DNA of 64,000 bases, from the NCBI GenBank assembly GCA_948567375.1, contig OX419755.1, positions 79,936,218 to 80,000,217 of the forward strand, read 5' to 3'. Source of the DNA: Lunularia cruciata (Eukaryota; Streptophyta; Marchantiopsida; Lunulariales; Lunulariaceae). Positions 20,948 to 32,303 of this stretch are shown one piece after another. A program made the position numbers and the translations under genes. The notes under the pieces were generated by a model. The model saw only the letters and a list, made by a program, of their open reading frames with translations. It searched no databases and was not told where the DNA came from. Positions within the stretch are counted from its first letter, which is position 1. Each line of letters opens with the position of its first letter.

Positions 20948-23878
20948 ATGGCGGTCGTGTTGCAGGCAGCAGTGGTTCCGGCTTCGCTTTTGTGGTCGCA
21001 GCAGCAAAGCGGAGGGCGTGTGGTGGCGTTGAGGCCATGTAAGTTTGGTGCAGGAGTCCGGGCTCCAGTGCAGCAAGGAGCTTGGTTGCGTTGGGAGAGG
21101 ACGGAGAGTAGGAGCACGCATTGTCATTCGAGCATGTCCTTCAACAACGGCAGCACGGCTGATTCCGGGTTCAGCGAAAACGACGAGGACTACGTTGATT
21201 CCACTGTGGTTGAAGCTGGTGAGATGCACGCTCAAATTTTGGCGTTTCTCTCACCTTACATCGCGATGTACAGACGGTGTGCGCAAGTGCATAATTGAGT
21301 CCATAGTTCAGCTTCCGTTCACTATTATCACGCTACAATTGGTGTCAATTGCCTAACCAGATGTCGACTTCGTCTATCTCGACGCGAAGAAACTGTGCTT
21401 AAGTTCCCTCGAGAGTTTCTTCGTCTAGAACGACACGGTTTGATTGAGAAGTACCAATCTGATTCCTTTCTTTCGAAGTTGTCTCACGATTGTGAACATT
21501 GGATGCCAGTTCTTCGGAGTAAGGTTAGCTGGATAAGGCGAGCGTAGAGGTCCTTACAATTGTTCAGCACATCACGGTGTTAATGCAAATGTGTAACGTG
21601 GGTTGTCGGTTCGTTTAGCGTCTCATTTGTTGAAGGTAGCTTGACGATCTTTAGACTTCGAACTCGTCAAATTAGACCTCTTGACAGTCAATTACCCTTC
21701 TCGGTCCTCAAGGGAAAGAGTACATTGCGTTTACCGTTTTATTTTCTCAAGTCACGCGTTTTTGCATGAGTCACGGCTGGTAGAAACTTAAAGTAGTCCA
21801 ACTTTTCTTGTCCGCTGGCCTCATTTTCCTCTTCTTTACCTTTCCCGCGAATCTTACTCTGACTCGCCGTGCAGTGGAGGTGAAGAGCGGCCCCGAGGGT
21901 TTTCTTATCAAAATGCGAGACGGAAGGTTTGTGAAGTGTGTCCACAACAACCCTGAAGGAGGTCACCTTCCAGACTATGCCCCACAACCAGCTATCGTTC
22001 TCAAGATGGAGGATGCAAGCGACTTGCTGTTGCCCATCATTGTTTGTAAGTTTCGACGTCCCCGTATCTTGTCTCGGAAACGGCCGGTTGCCGCTTGTGT
22101 GGCATGAGTGGCATCGGCACTTGCAAGTGTTCCAATACATGATTTCTGGTTTCCGGGGTACTCATGCGGCTTGCAATTGCCTCGATTCTGGACGTGAGCT
22201 GACACAAATTTGTTGCATACTTGACAGTGGAACTGCCCAGTACTATGCTCATGGAGGCAGTGCGCAACGTACAAGTGGTGCGTAAACTCAATTATCCTTT
22301 CTTCCATTTCAACCTTTCGTCACACATTTTCCTGCTGACTGGTCGTTAAACAAGCTCTGCCTCATGTATCGTAGATTCCTTCAGTTAAGTACGATAACTA
22401 GGACCACAATTTCGTGCCTGAGATCCTTACTCCATGGCGCAAGAGCAACTCTTTCTGCATGGTTTCAAAAACCTGTAGTATTCAAAGCAGTCTGACCAAC
22501 AGTTTTCTTTCAATCCTGCAGGCTAGGCCAACCGTGTATCAGGTGATGAAGGACATGCTTGAGTTGATGGGCTATGAGGTAAGAAGCGATATCAATCCAC
22601 AATCTCCATTAGCTTGAATTAGCTCACAGTTCGAGATATTTCTCTCACTTCTTCGTAAGAAGTTCAATTAGTCACTGAGAGGGTTGGTGTTTCCCTCCAG
22701 GCCAAGCTTGTTCGGGTAACTCGGAGAGTACAGGAGGCGTACTATGCGCGCATTTATGTCTCGAAGGTAATTTTGAAGTTTAAATTTCGACTTGCAAATG
22801 TCCGTAGGCTGGTGTGTAGCATAGACCAGTCGCTGATTCCAGTTGGTCCATCCTGACGCAGGTAGGAGATGAGACGCAAAAGATGGTCTCTTTGGACCTC
22901 CGCCCTTCTGACGCCATCAATCTAGCTGTACGATGCAAGGTAAAAGATTGCTTGCTTGTGAACTACCTGCGCTGATAGAAGTTCCATCAATAAACTGCCA
23001 TAGTGCTCGAACAAGCAAGAAAGAAAATTATCGCCGAATCGTTAACTTGATGGGAGTAGAGTTGTCCGTCGAAAGACGTGGATAGCTCGTCCGGATTCAA
23101 GCACTTTTTGGCGTGAATTCCCAAAATAGGCGGACAGTAGAGAGCTGACTCAGTTCTGACGTGGATGTGTTTTGTCAGATTCCAATTCAAGTAAATAGGG
23201 AACTTGCATACGGCGACGGAGTGAGAATCATCAGTGATCCTGCAAGATTACCCTCTCGGACGTTGCGGACCAATGTGGGTTTAGTAATGACAGAATTGGA
23301 TCGGTATGCTTTTGTAATACTGCCCTTTCATTTGAAACTTTGGCAGGGTTTTTTCCCTCTTGTTTCTCGTGTATGTACCCAAACGATCTCTGCTTTCTAT
23401 AAACTGAGCTCGGTCTGCTGCAGGCCTGAAGGAGATACGTGTGCGGCAGCGGAAGAATTTGTTCTTGTGCGCAGCATGATGATGGCCGCCGTTGAAGAGC
23501 GCTACAGCGACGCAGGTAAAGCATTAGCTGTTTAATTTTCTCGTTTACGTTAATTGCAGTATGCTTCTTTGTCTGCTAGCCGACCAAGCTTGCCGGTCTG
23601 GACTCTCAGATTGTTTACTATCTTGGATGAAGACACGATTAAACATTTGGCCAATGTCATTTTTCTAATTACATATTATTCCTCTTGATTGCAGCTCGCC
23701 TGAGAGACGAACTGAGCCAGCTGAGGACGAAGAAAAGGCGTCAGCAAAAGCAGGTGTGTTATCCCCTTCTCACCTAGTCTTTATCTTGGATTTACTCCAT
23801 CGAGTACCATTTTACATCTTGTCACGATTGAACCACCAGGAGGAATATCCTGATCTAAGTTTGTGTGTGCAGACCTGA
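20948..23878 (+). CDS. BBD1: Bifunctional nuclease in basal defense response (BBD) family
   Basis: The protein carries the BFN (DUF151) domain of plant BBD nucleases, reported to cleave both DNA and RNA and to act in defence and ABA signalling. Exons are 20948-21218, 21875-22045, 22228-22277, 22522-22578, 22701-22766, 22862-22939, 23179-23303, 23424-23515, 23695-23753 and 23873-23878; all junctions are GT-AG and phases close to 324 codons plus stop, the usual family length. Residues 1-90 are a variable N-terminus. The domain follows with SGPEGFLIKMRDGRFVKC, LPDYAPQPAIVLKMED, ARPTVYQVMKDMLELMGYE and LDLRPSDAINLAVRCK. The C-terminus (EEFVLVRSMMMAAVEERY, then LRDELSQLRTKKRR) matches the UVR-like helical tail. 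The start could be 20921 instead. The last tiny exon (Thr-stop) is the least certain; reading on past 23753 also stops soon. Confidence 0.92.
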
Positions 23879-25264
23879 TGACGTCAAATCGATGGGAAAT
23901 TCAATTTGACGATTTTTTGCGTGTCACGGAGACGCATGCGAACGAGGTCTTGTTCATTGGCCACTTGTTGATAATGTACATAAGATATTCACTTGGTCAG
24001 GTGTTATGTGCGTCGCGCTTAGATGTCCAGTTGTTTGACTGGGGTAGCGGAATTGTGAAGTCGGCCAGTCCGCAGCTTCTGTCCCCTCAGTCGCATGAAG
24101 ATTTATTTATCTATGCAGTGTAAATGATGTTTCTGCAGTTACCGTGGGTAGCATAGCTTGCAGGACCTGTACAGAGGTGGAGTCTTGGGGTAGAGAATTC
24201 GCGTTAGCTTTTGTCTGGCTTGATTCTATCTTTCGGCATTTCCGAAGGTGGCATGTAAATACATTGGAAGGCTATTCAATTTAGATTATTCCGAATGGAA
24301 ATTTGTTCTCAACCGGACGATGTGTATGATGGTTCAAGTGCTGCAATGGCTTGTTGAACTACTCTTGCCAACCTCGGAAGTAGAGGCCTCTGTTCCTGAA
24401 AGGTGTAATGGACCCTAAGGCGCGATTCATAAAAGACACATCATGGACCACTAGCAGTTGACTAGTGGTTGGGCAGTAGCGGTGCATAGACGTTCGTTTT
24501 TGTTGATGATCTGGAAATATTTTCCGTGCAAAACAGTGCGCCATCGCATACCACATACAGTCATTTTCACTAGTCTTGAAAGTGTCAGCATTTCCCGTTC
24601 ATCCATGGGAGAGACTATCATGAAATAATTGAAATGTGTGTTAGATTCCACTTTGTCTGAAGAAAATTTTCAATGCTCTTCAAACGGCCCTGAGGTCTTC
24701 ATCTCCACTCTTTTGCGGAGAATGCAGTAAATTTGCCACGGTAGATGATATGGTAAGTGAACAATTTTAAGTGTCCTCTAATAGTCAGAGTTTATCTTAT
24801 TAGTACGTATATCAAGTTCTTAACTCGCCTGGGCATCTGTTTGTACACTTTTCTTTGTCTTATAATGGAAATAATGCCACACATTCTTCAAGCTCAAAAT
24901 CTATCGTTTTCGTTGTCTGGCTTCAACTATCACTGGGTGAACTAGTGAATCCTTTCACGTCGAATCTGTGGAAATATCAGGAGACCTTTGACAGGACGAC
25001 GTTTGAAACTGAAAAAGTTGAGAGCTGGAGTTATGCATACGCCCCTACTATACCGAAAGGAAAAGAGGAATCGCTCCTCAATTGAAATTAGCTTTTCCTT
25101 CTGGAGAGTAAAATTTAAACACAAGCTGACACCGTCGCATGCACGCATGCTCCAAAGTTGGAAAATTGATGGGATACAAAATCTCCTTGCAAAGAATCCA
25201 ACAAAAGACGTCTCGAAAATGATTCTGGGGAAGATAAAAGTTACTTCTGAAATGGTGGTCGACG
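23879..25264. other. Intergenic space between convergent genes
   Basis: This 1.4 kb separates the ends of the BBD-like gene (+) and DPH2 (-) and should hold both 3' UTRs and terminators. Open frames at 24988-25374 and elsewhere have no family match and overlap DPH2 exon 10 on the wrong strand. No separate gene is supported. Confidence 0.5.
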
Positions 25265-28200
25265 TTAAGTGGTTGTCTCATCTGAATAACCAGCCGCACG
25301 ACCTTCACGGCCTGGCACTGCAGAAGACTCACGAACTTTTCCTTCGTTTAACTCTAGTCCTTGATAAGTTCTAGCAGCTAGATACTCGGCGCCTGACTTT
25401 ATGTCCAGCCTTGATCTTTCTGTTGAGCTAAGGGATGAAGAAGAATTTGACAACTGACGTGCGTGGTCCGCTGATTTTGAGAGGACAACTGCTCGTGAGG
25501 ACTGATCTTCTGCTCCTAAAGGCCCACCTTCTCTATCTGTCAAGTGAGAAGAGTTAATATTCGACCACTCAACTGTTTCCAGAAAGGACGACAGAACCCA
25601 ACTTGACCACCATGACATACCATACGGCGAACTTCAATCAACATAGCGCAAACTTCAGCTCCATATGGCTTTACTTATCTATCTAATAACAAACCTCAAA
25701 TAGGTTCTAGACAATCAGAACTATGGTCAGAACAACACTCGAATATCCGTGTGAAATTCACCTTTAGTCGGAGGTTTATCACTCCCTACATAGCCGCCTG
25801 TAAAGAACGAGAATCGAGCTTCACTCTGTGGTTCAAGCGGCATCTCAGAGGAAGGAGAAGGTTCCAAGTTGTCAAACTCCAAGCGGTATGCTCCTGTCCA
25901 TTGTCTTCCTCTACACATCCATTCGAAAAGGTGTAACCCTTTAAAGGTCGGCTTTGAGAGGAATCACATAACCGTGTGAGCGCAAATGCTAAGTCATGAC
26001 CGCCTGTAATCATTGTAAGGCCAAGGAGCTTACTCGATAAATGCTAACTCTGCTTCGAATGGTGTTAACAACGGAGCAAGGTATTCTTTACTGTCAACCA
26101 GCGCTGTTTGTGGGCATGCCACTAGCACGAATACATCACACTGCATTGAGAACATCAATTAGTAGCGTACAGTAGAGGTCCGTTTCATATAAACATTTAT
26201 GAAAAGGCTAGCTTTACTCTGCTTGAGATTACAGTTCTACGCAGTCATCTTGAAAATCTTTAATTTTCTACCAACGCCGCAGGTACATATTGCATCGACA
26301 AAAACAGGCATGGCGCAAGTGTTGGTGTTGACAACTTGGACGAAGATAAAGATAAGAGGTGTAAGAAACCTCTGGAAAATTAGCTAGCTTGGCCGGATTG
26401 GGTTTACCCATCACCAACGTGTATGCTTTTTTCCCAGCTGATTCTACCATTCTTCTGGTGTTTTGTATAGTGTCCGCATATCCGGCTGGAACATATACCA
26501 CTTGATTAGACTTCCAAACTAACCAAAAGCTAAGCCATGGCAGCATAAGACCTGCTTCAAGTTGGCTCCCGAAGACAAGAAGTTTATGGAATGTCTAGAT
26601 GATGGTATCAAAAAGCTTCATGGAAGAAAATTCTGATAGGCAGTAACAGACTTAGACGTGAAGCAAAATGAGTGAGCAGCAAAACGAAGAACCTACCAAC
26701 GCCCAGGGTACCAACGACTATTCCCACGACGTTAGCATCCTTCGCCCGCTCGACAAGATAATATCTGTCACAAAAAATGAACCAAAAAAAGTCATGGAAG
26801 GACGTCAGAAATTGTCCGAAGCTTGAAGTCCTGCGGCAACGAAAACTAAAACGTGGAAACCTGCAAGGAAACCAGAAATACTGGATTGTCCTGTGATTAC
26901 TACATTGCTTACCAAAGTTTACAGTCCTTTAGCCATGCAGTTAGACCCTGACGACAAAGTTGTTGGCCTACTATTGAATGTACATTCAGACTTCAGAGGT
27001 CCTTGTCAATTTCTGCTTTTCACTTGATAAACACTATACTTCTAAATTGATTAAACTATCATCAGGAACAACTCTCAGCTTTCCCAATTTTCTTGACAGT
27101 CAGAACTTCCAGCTTAAATTAAGAGAACCTCTCTTTCTTGGTGCCGACCGACAAAGCGTTTTCTGGTGAGCGTGTCCTAAACACGGTACGGTCTACTGGA
27201 AGGGTCCACTCTTCAAGAAATAAGATCAAGCTTAGCGAGCCAAACCTTCGCTTCAGTACTTTGGATTGATTTGCGACGTCTTCCACTATTCTTTTATCTG
27301 AACAATCATATCTGACAACCTGCACGAGTTTGTAACGCATAGTAAGATTCCAGTGTTGACATACCCTAGCAGCTTTTAAGATTTAGAAGGCAGCTCGATG
27401 TTTTACTGAATGAGGAGGTTACAGCTCATGCCGTGTCCACCCAAACACATCATGGAACGTGATTTTCCATCGAATACAGGTGATTTTTGCTTCTAAGAGC
27501 AGATACCTACAGTTGAGGTATTAAAAACCAGTGAAACATTTGTTAGTCCGGGACATTCATCCCCGATCCAGAGAATGATGTAGTCTTCCATGGTCCTGTC
27601 TGTTGGGACTGTCCATTTGAGTCCTCCTAGCGTGTGACGTGAAGCTCCCGCAGCTGCCGAGTTGCGCTCATCACTGACTGGGTGTCCGCTAGAACCTGAA
27701 GCTTCTGATGAGTTCGAACAGGTCCCTCTTAGGTCGTAACCAACACGATCGGCATCAGTTGAGCTGATCTCTTGACCCTGCTCATTAGTCCTCCCTGCTG
27801 CATGAGGGATCTCTTGCTCTCTTGAGCCTGCCGCTGCATTTGAACATTCAAATTCCTTGTCGCATTTATACACACTAAGAGAAGGCTTCATATACTGGGT
27901 CGGGGCGTCTGCAAAAGTAACATCGATCTCTTTGTTTTCATCAATACTAAGCCTCTGTCGTATGTTCAATATTTCATGCGAGTACTCAAGTCCGAACATA
28001 ACCTGCAAGTCATAATGTCCAAACTTATGATGAGAAAGCTTTCAACCAGGTCGCATATGGTAAAATGGAGTAAATACTTTCAGTGAAAGGTAGCATCCAC
28101 CCTCAACAGAACTTCTACACGCCGTAGAGTTATGAAGTCTGGAAGCGACCATACTAATTTCCACTGAATGCATTACCAATAGGGGTTTTGACTTAGTCAC

Positions 28201-29271
28201 GGCAAACTCTTGAATTTGAGTTGCACACTTCTCTACATCCACTGCTGCCCTCCCAAACACGAACCAAACGGGTAGCCTTGATGTTCTGCTCCACATCCCA
28301 CAAAACGGTAATCAAATGTCAAGGCCATGCGTGCCATGTCATGTCCTGCTTACTTCGATTATCCCATGTATCATACTGCTCGATAAAATGCTCAAGTTGC
28401 CAATGAAAAGGCACAACACTCACAAACTCAGGCAAGCATTGCCATAGTGTACGATGCACTGCGCATCAGCGTGCATTGCAGCGACTTCGTCGGCACAGCA
28501 GCTCCCAAAGGTGGTATCTGCCATTACAAAGAGCCGAACAGGAGCACATTCTGGTTCCTCATGCTGCTTTCCAAGCTCTTTCTTCAGAGCTACAGCTATT
28601 GCGACACTGTGTCTAAGGAGCTCATCCGGAAACTGCAAGTACCAAGTGGGGCCAAATAACCGTTAGCAAGATACTTTGAGGTGGCCTCCGTCAGCTTACT
28701 TAAGCTCCTTAGAAACGGAATCCTTGTTTCTCTTGGGAAATTCTACCCGACGGAAGATCAAGTTGTACTCTGATCTTCTGAACTAATGGAAAAGATGGAA
28801 CCACAATCGTTTCCAGGTGCTTCTTCTGTGGAGTATGAGTTCGTGCCCTTGCTCGGAGGACCATACATCCACAACAATGAAACATCAGAAGTTTACACCA
28901 ACTTCAATCCAAAACTAGTCATATAAAATACGGTTGACATAAAAAGGGATGTGGATTTCCTCGACCTCAACTTCACCGACTACTACAATGTTACATCAAT
29001 TCAACAAATCCAGGATAGCCAAATCTGTTCCCAATTTTTTGCATCCATCAGACTAACATCAACTAGCATATGCTACCTGGAGCGCAACGCGCTGGAATCG
29101 GTTGCGGAGAATGAAAGAAGCAGTTGCTACAATATCGAAATTCTCCAAAAACTCGTTCTGATTCGCCATAGCCACCTGCCTGTCTTCTTGCAAAATATAT
29201 CGCTCGGACTTCAACCCCGATCCCTTACAGTTAGAATTCCTTTTCCCGGAGCGCCTGCGTTTGTTCACCAT
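25265..29271 (-). CDS. DPH2: Diphthamide biosynthesis protein 2
   Basis: DPH2 partners DPH1 in the cytosolic radical-SAM [4Fe-4S] complex that moves a 3-amino-3-carboxypropyl group from SAM to a histidine of eEF2. Exons, in gene order, are 29271-29077, 28632-28424, 28285-28177, 28002-27511, 27319-27246, 26764-26697, 26485-26370, 26140-26034, 25910-25783 and 25536-25265; phases close to 589 codons plus stop. Family blocks are VALQFPDELL, MADTTFGSCCADEV (cluster-ligand cysteines), FVFGRAAVDV, VMFGLEYSHEI, RYYLVERAKDANVVGI, GKPNPAKLANFPE, VFVLVACPQTALVDSKE, QWTGAYRLEF, RFSFFTGGYV and a C-terminal SGAEYLAARTYQGLE. Start is 29271 or Met35 at 29169 (555 codons). Exon 4 encodes a Ser/Gly/Ala-rich insert of about 80 residues before TLGGLKW, longer than I recall in Arabidopsis. 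The exon 9-10 junction is the least sure. Confidence 0.93.
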
Positions 29272-29836
29272 CTGTTATACACCGAGAATTCACAAGAATA
29301 GAATCCATCGCGATCAATTTCACTACTTAAACACCTCTTTCACCTCGTCCGATTTTAAAACTCCAGAAAAGCTGAAACTCCTATTGCAGTTTGAATATTA
29401 TAGACATCACTGGCCTCAATCTTTTGCTGCTGTAAAAGCAGATTAGAGTACAGGCGCCTTTAGATGCTGCTTCTTCTAATGCTGGAGTTATCTCTGTCCT
29501 ATTCCTAAACCCTCACACCGTATCCTTCGATCTTTCGCTAACAAGAACTCTACAAGAACATTACACTACACTTTGTTTTAGTAGCAAGAACTTTCTGGTG
29601 CCCGCAGAAGTAAACCCTCACTATGTACTCCGTTGTCCTCTCGATCCAGAAACAAGTAGTATAACTTTCTTGTCGCCTTTGTTCTAGTAGCGAGAACTGT
29701 TCTGTTGTAGCAGAAGTGCTGTAAAGCGCCGAACACTCGAGGCGCTGCAGAAGCTGTCGAGTCTTGTGGAGGGGGTTTGGAGAATTGTTATCCGCGGAGT
29801 GGGAGGAGATTAATCGAAGGTAGATTCATTACCGAA
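29272..29836. promoter_or_regulatory. Shared divergent promoter space, DPH2 / mL23
   Basis: Only 565 bp separate the DPH2 start (minus) and the mitochondrial L23 start (plus), so both promoters and 5' leaders must lie here. Two similar segments (about 29575-29600 and 29680-29715) share the words AGTAGC.AGAACT and TTTGTT and look like a short internal duplication. No strong TATA box was assigned on either strand, as for many housekeeping promoters. Confidence 0.65.
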
Positions 29837-30720
29837 ATGGCCTCGGTGGCGAAGAAGCTGCAAAGGGTGATACATTTTGCCAATCTTCCTTTGAGATTGC
29901 TGATGCCGAATCAACGGGAGAATATTAAGGAGGTTGCCTTCAAGACTATCCCAAGCGCCTCTAAGGTATTTCTGCGCGACGTGAGATTTAGGCTTTCAGC
30001 GACGTGGGAATTGTGTTTTCAGTTGATTTTTACTTTCAATTGATATTTTTTTGTGTGCTGGTTGTTAAGCGGGAGACCTGGTATTATTTTGGGAGATGGT
30101 TACGTGTATTTGCAACGAAAACATTGTCTGATTTTCTTGGTATATTGTCGACTTTGTGTTCTGGACAGTGGATATAGAACTGGATTTCAGTGATCTCTGT
30201 GCTAGTAAAGTGGTACCACTCACGCGGCGTATTTTCGATGGCAATTTTCCTTCGAGACGGATCTTAACGGGAATTACTTAGGGTTACAAGTGATTCCATC
30301 AGATTAGTCTTGCAAGTTTTACGATCTTCTCGGCCGACTACCAGACAGAAAAGCTTCCAAAGATCGAAACTCACCTGGTTAAAGTCTTGCACAAGCGAAA
30401 AATACCCTTGTAGATGACCTTAGATTGGCTTCTGGATCATGGTGTTCTTAGTCGATTTCGGTTGTTCATCGCAGATTGAAATCAAGAGAGTTCTCGAGTC
30501 AGTTTATGGGTTGGAAGTGGAGAAAGTTCACACTCTCAACATGGAGGGGAAGAAGAAACTCAACAGGAAGAGAGGAGGATATTACAGGAGGCCTGACTAT
30601 AAGAAGGCTTACGTGGTCCTGAAAAATCCTGTAACACTGCCGGCAGATGTGTTCCCGTTGAATGCTGTAGAAGAATTCACCAAGGAGCCCCCGCAAGCAG
30701 CAGGAGCAGCTAAGAAGTAG
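29837..30720 (+). CDS. MRPL23: Mitochondrial large-subunit ribosomal protein uL23m
   Basis: This is a component of the mitochondrial 50S subunit near the peptide exit tunnel. Exon 1 is 29837-29965 (43 codons) and exon 2 is 30475-30720, joined phase 0 across a 509-bp GT-AG intron, giving 124 residues. Exon 1 reads RVIHFANLPLRLLMP and AFKTIPSASK. Exon 2 begins IEIKRVLESVYGLEVEKV, then NMEGKKKLNRK and DYKKAYVVLKNP. Both match the plant mitochondrial L23 form, which lacks the longer plastid-type extensions. An open frame runs upstream of exon 2 from 30439, but that part is intron because the SASK-IEIKR join is conserved. It is divergent to DPH2. Confidence 0.95.
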
Positions 30721-30734
30721 ATCATATATGTATA

Positions 30735-30740
30735 AATAAA
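30735..30740 (+). terminator. Possible polyadenylation signal of mL23
   Basis: AATAAA lies 15 bp after the stop codon in an AT-rich stretch. The short distance makes it plausible but not proven; plant signals are loose. Confidence 0.35.
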
Positions 30741-32303
30741 TATTTTTGACACTCTTGAGTTTGTTAGTCACTTTCTCATCCAGGCCAACCCAATTCTGCA
30801 GCGGTGATTCTAATGAATTATGCACCGCCTAGAACAGCTTGCATTTGATTCCTTCAAATCAGGTTGTGCGGTTCAGTTCACCAGATAATTTCAAGGTTGA
30901 GGATTTGAGCCAACAATACTAGTGCTGGGCACATAAAGGACGTTTCAGCTGCCGCGCTGAGTTGATTGCTCGAAAGTTCTATGGCTGATGTAGCCTGCCA
31001 CAATTTAGCGTCTACGCATAGATATGATCCTGTTGTGGAGAGAAAGAATACGGGGTGATAAAGGCGGAATGCGGCACCAGAGTGAACAATGATTAACGAA
31101 TTCCATTACCATCATAAATTACAATAATCTGCTCGGAGCGAGTCTTACATCTCTGCCTGAATCTTATGTTTGTGGCGGTCTACAGGCTTTTTCCTCGTTT
31201 CCGTGCCATGACATGATTAGAAATAAAGTATAGTGAATTATGATGCAGTAAATGTGTTTAGTATTGTATTTGAACCATGGTGTGCTTGATCATGTAGGCA
31301 ATAAATAGCTGACGACTGTCACATATTCTTGTGGCATCGGGTACAAACTAGTTGCCATTTTCTGCAGGAACAGACTATCATTCTCTCTGGTCCAATTTGT
31401 GAGGATGAATGAACTATCACCAAGAAGTATCATGTGGAGCCGATACCAGTTTCTACTCTGCATTTTTTCCTCTTATGCCCGTCTTACACTATGCTTGCCC
31501 TCCACTGATCAACCGTCAAAACGACCCGTGCACATTGGACAATGAATGAGCCTAAGAAGCAGTCGTTCCTCTCATTCTTCTGATTGTTGGTCCCCTTATA
31601 AAACAGCTGTTTCACAGAAACGATTTTAGGAGTTCTACGTTAAGAACATCTAGTGTTCAATAGGAGTCCTTTGCTATTCAAACCAATATGCTTGAAACCG
31701 AGGCTCGTACAAGATTCCCCTTTCAGTTGGTGTGAGGGCCAATGTGTCCTCTACTGGTAACACCGGGGCCTGATGCAATAAGAAACATGATGATTCCAGA
31801 AAGAGCGATGAACAGCAGGGACAGATGCCTTCCGTCAAAGCGCATGAATCGTGCTGTCTACCGTAACGCTATCGGCCTGCCCAAAGTGTCCGAGGCAGAA
31901 CATTGTCGAAGAAACTTGTCAGCGAAAGGAGGAGGGTAGAAAGCTACACTGTCCGGAGCTCAGATAGTCTCCAGAGTACATCCGGAAGGCCATCCCGTCC
32001 AAGGCCCGGATCCCCGCTCTTTGCTTGCATTCGTCTTTGTTGTCAGAGTCTGGCGGACTGGATGGGGCCCGCAATACCTGTATGTGTCTCCTTCATGAGG
32101 GATCATTTCTGGCCTCATGTAGTGAAACGAGTGCGCTTGAGGTACACTTGCAGCCTCACGTCACGTATCGAAATAAGAAGAATGAAGAGGAGGAAACCTT
32201 GTAAGACAGAGCGACACTACTCTGTCCAAGACAGAATCAGAGCTGATTACAGCCTTACGAAAGAAAGAGGAAAGCCATAGGGGATACACGACGTTTGTGA
32301 GGC
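30741..32303. other. Intergenic space, mL23 to fibrillin gene
   Basis: This should contain the mL23 3' end and the fibrillin promoter and leader. Plus-strand frames at 31742-31939 and 31903-32280 are Arg-rich and match nothing. On the minus strand 31880-31739 reads a membrane-like stretch (HLSLLFIALSGIIMFLIASG) that ends at a stop. It could be the last exon of an unrecognised small membrane protein, but no upstream exon was found. Confidence 0.4.

Noticed and set aside
20766-21235. Minus-strand frames opposite the first nuclease exon
   Set aside because: They are shadows of CG-rich coding sequence; the plus frame has the correct splice phase and family fit.
24988-25374. A 128-codon plus-strand frame between BBD and DPH2
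   Set aside because: It overlaps the DPH2 last exon antisense and shows no family signature.
30439-30474. Independent start of the mL23 second exon at 30439
   Set aside because: The conserved SASK-IEIKR junction and the GT-AG intron show these codons are intronic.
31903-32280. A 125-codon plus-strand frame as a separate gene
   Set aside because: Its composition is Arg-rich without domains, it lies directly before the fibrillin start, and no homologue is recognised. It is probably leader or promoter sequence.
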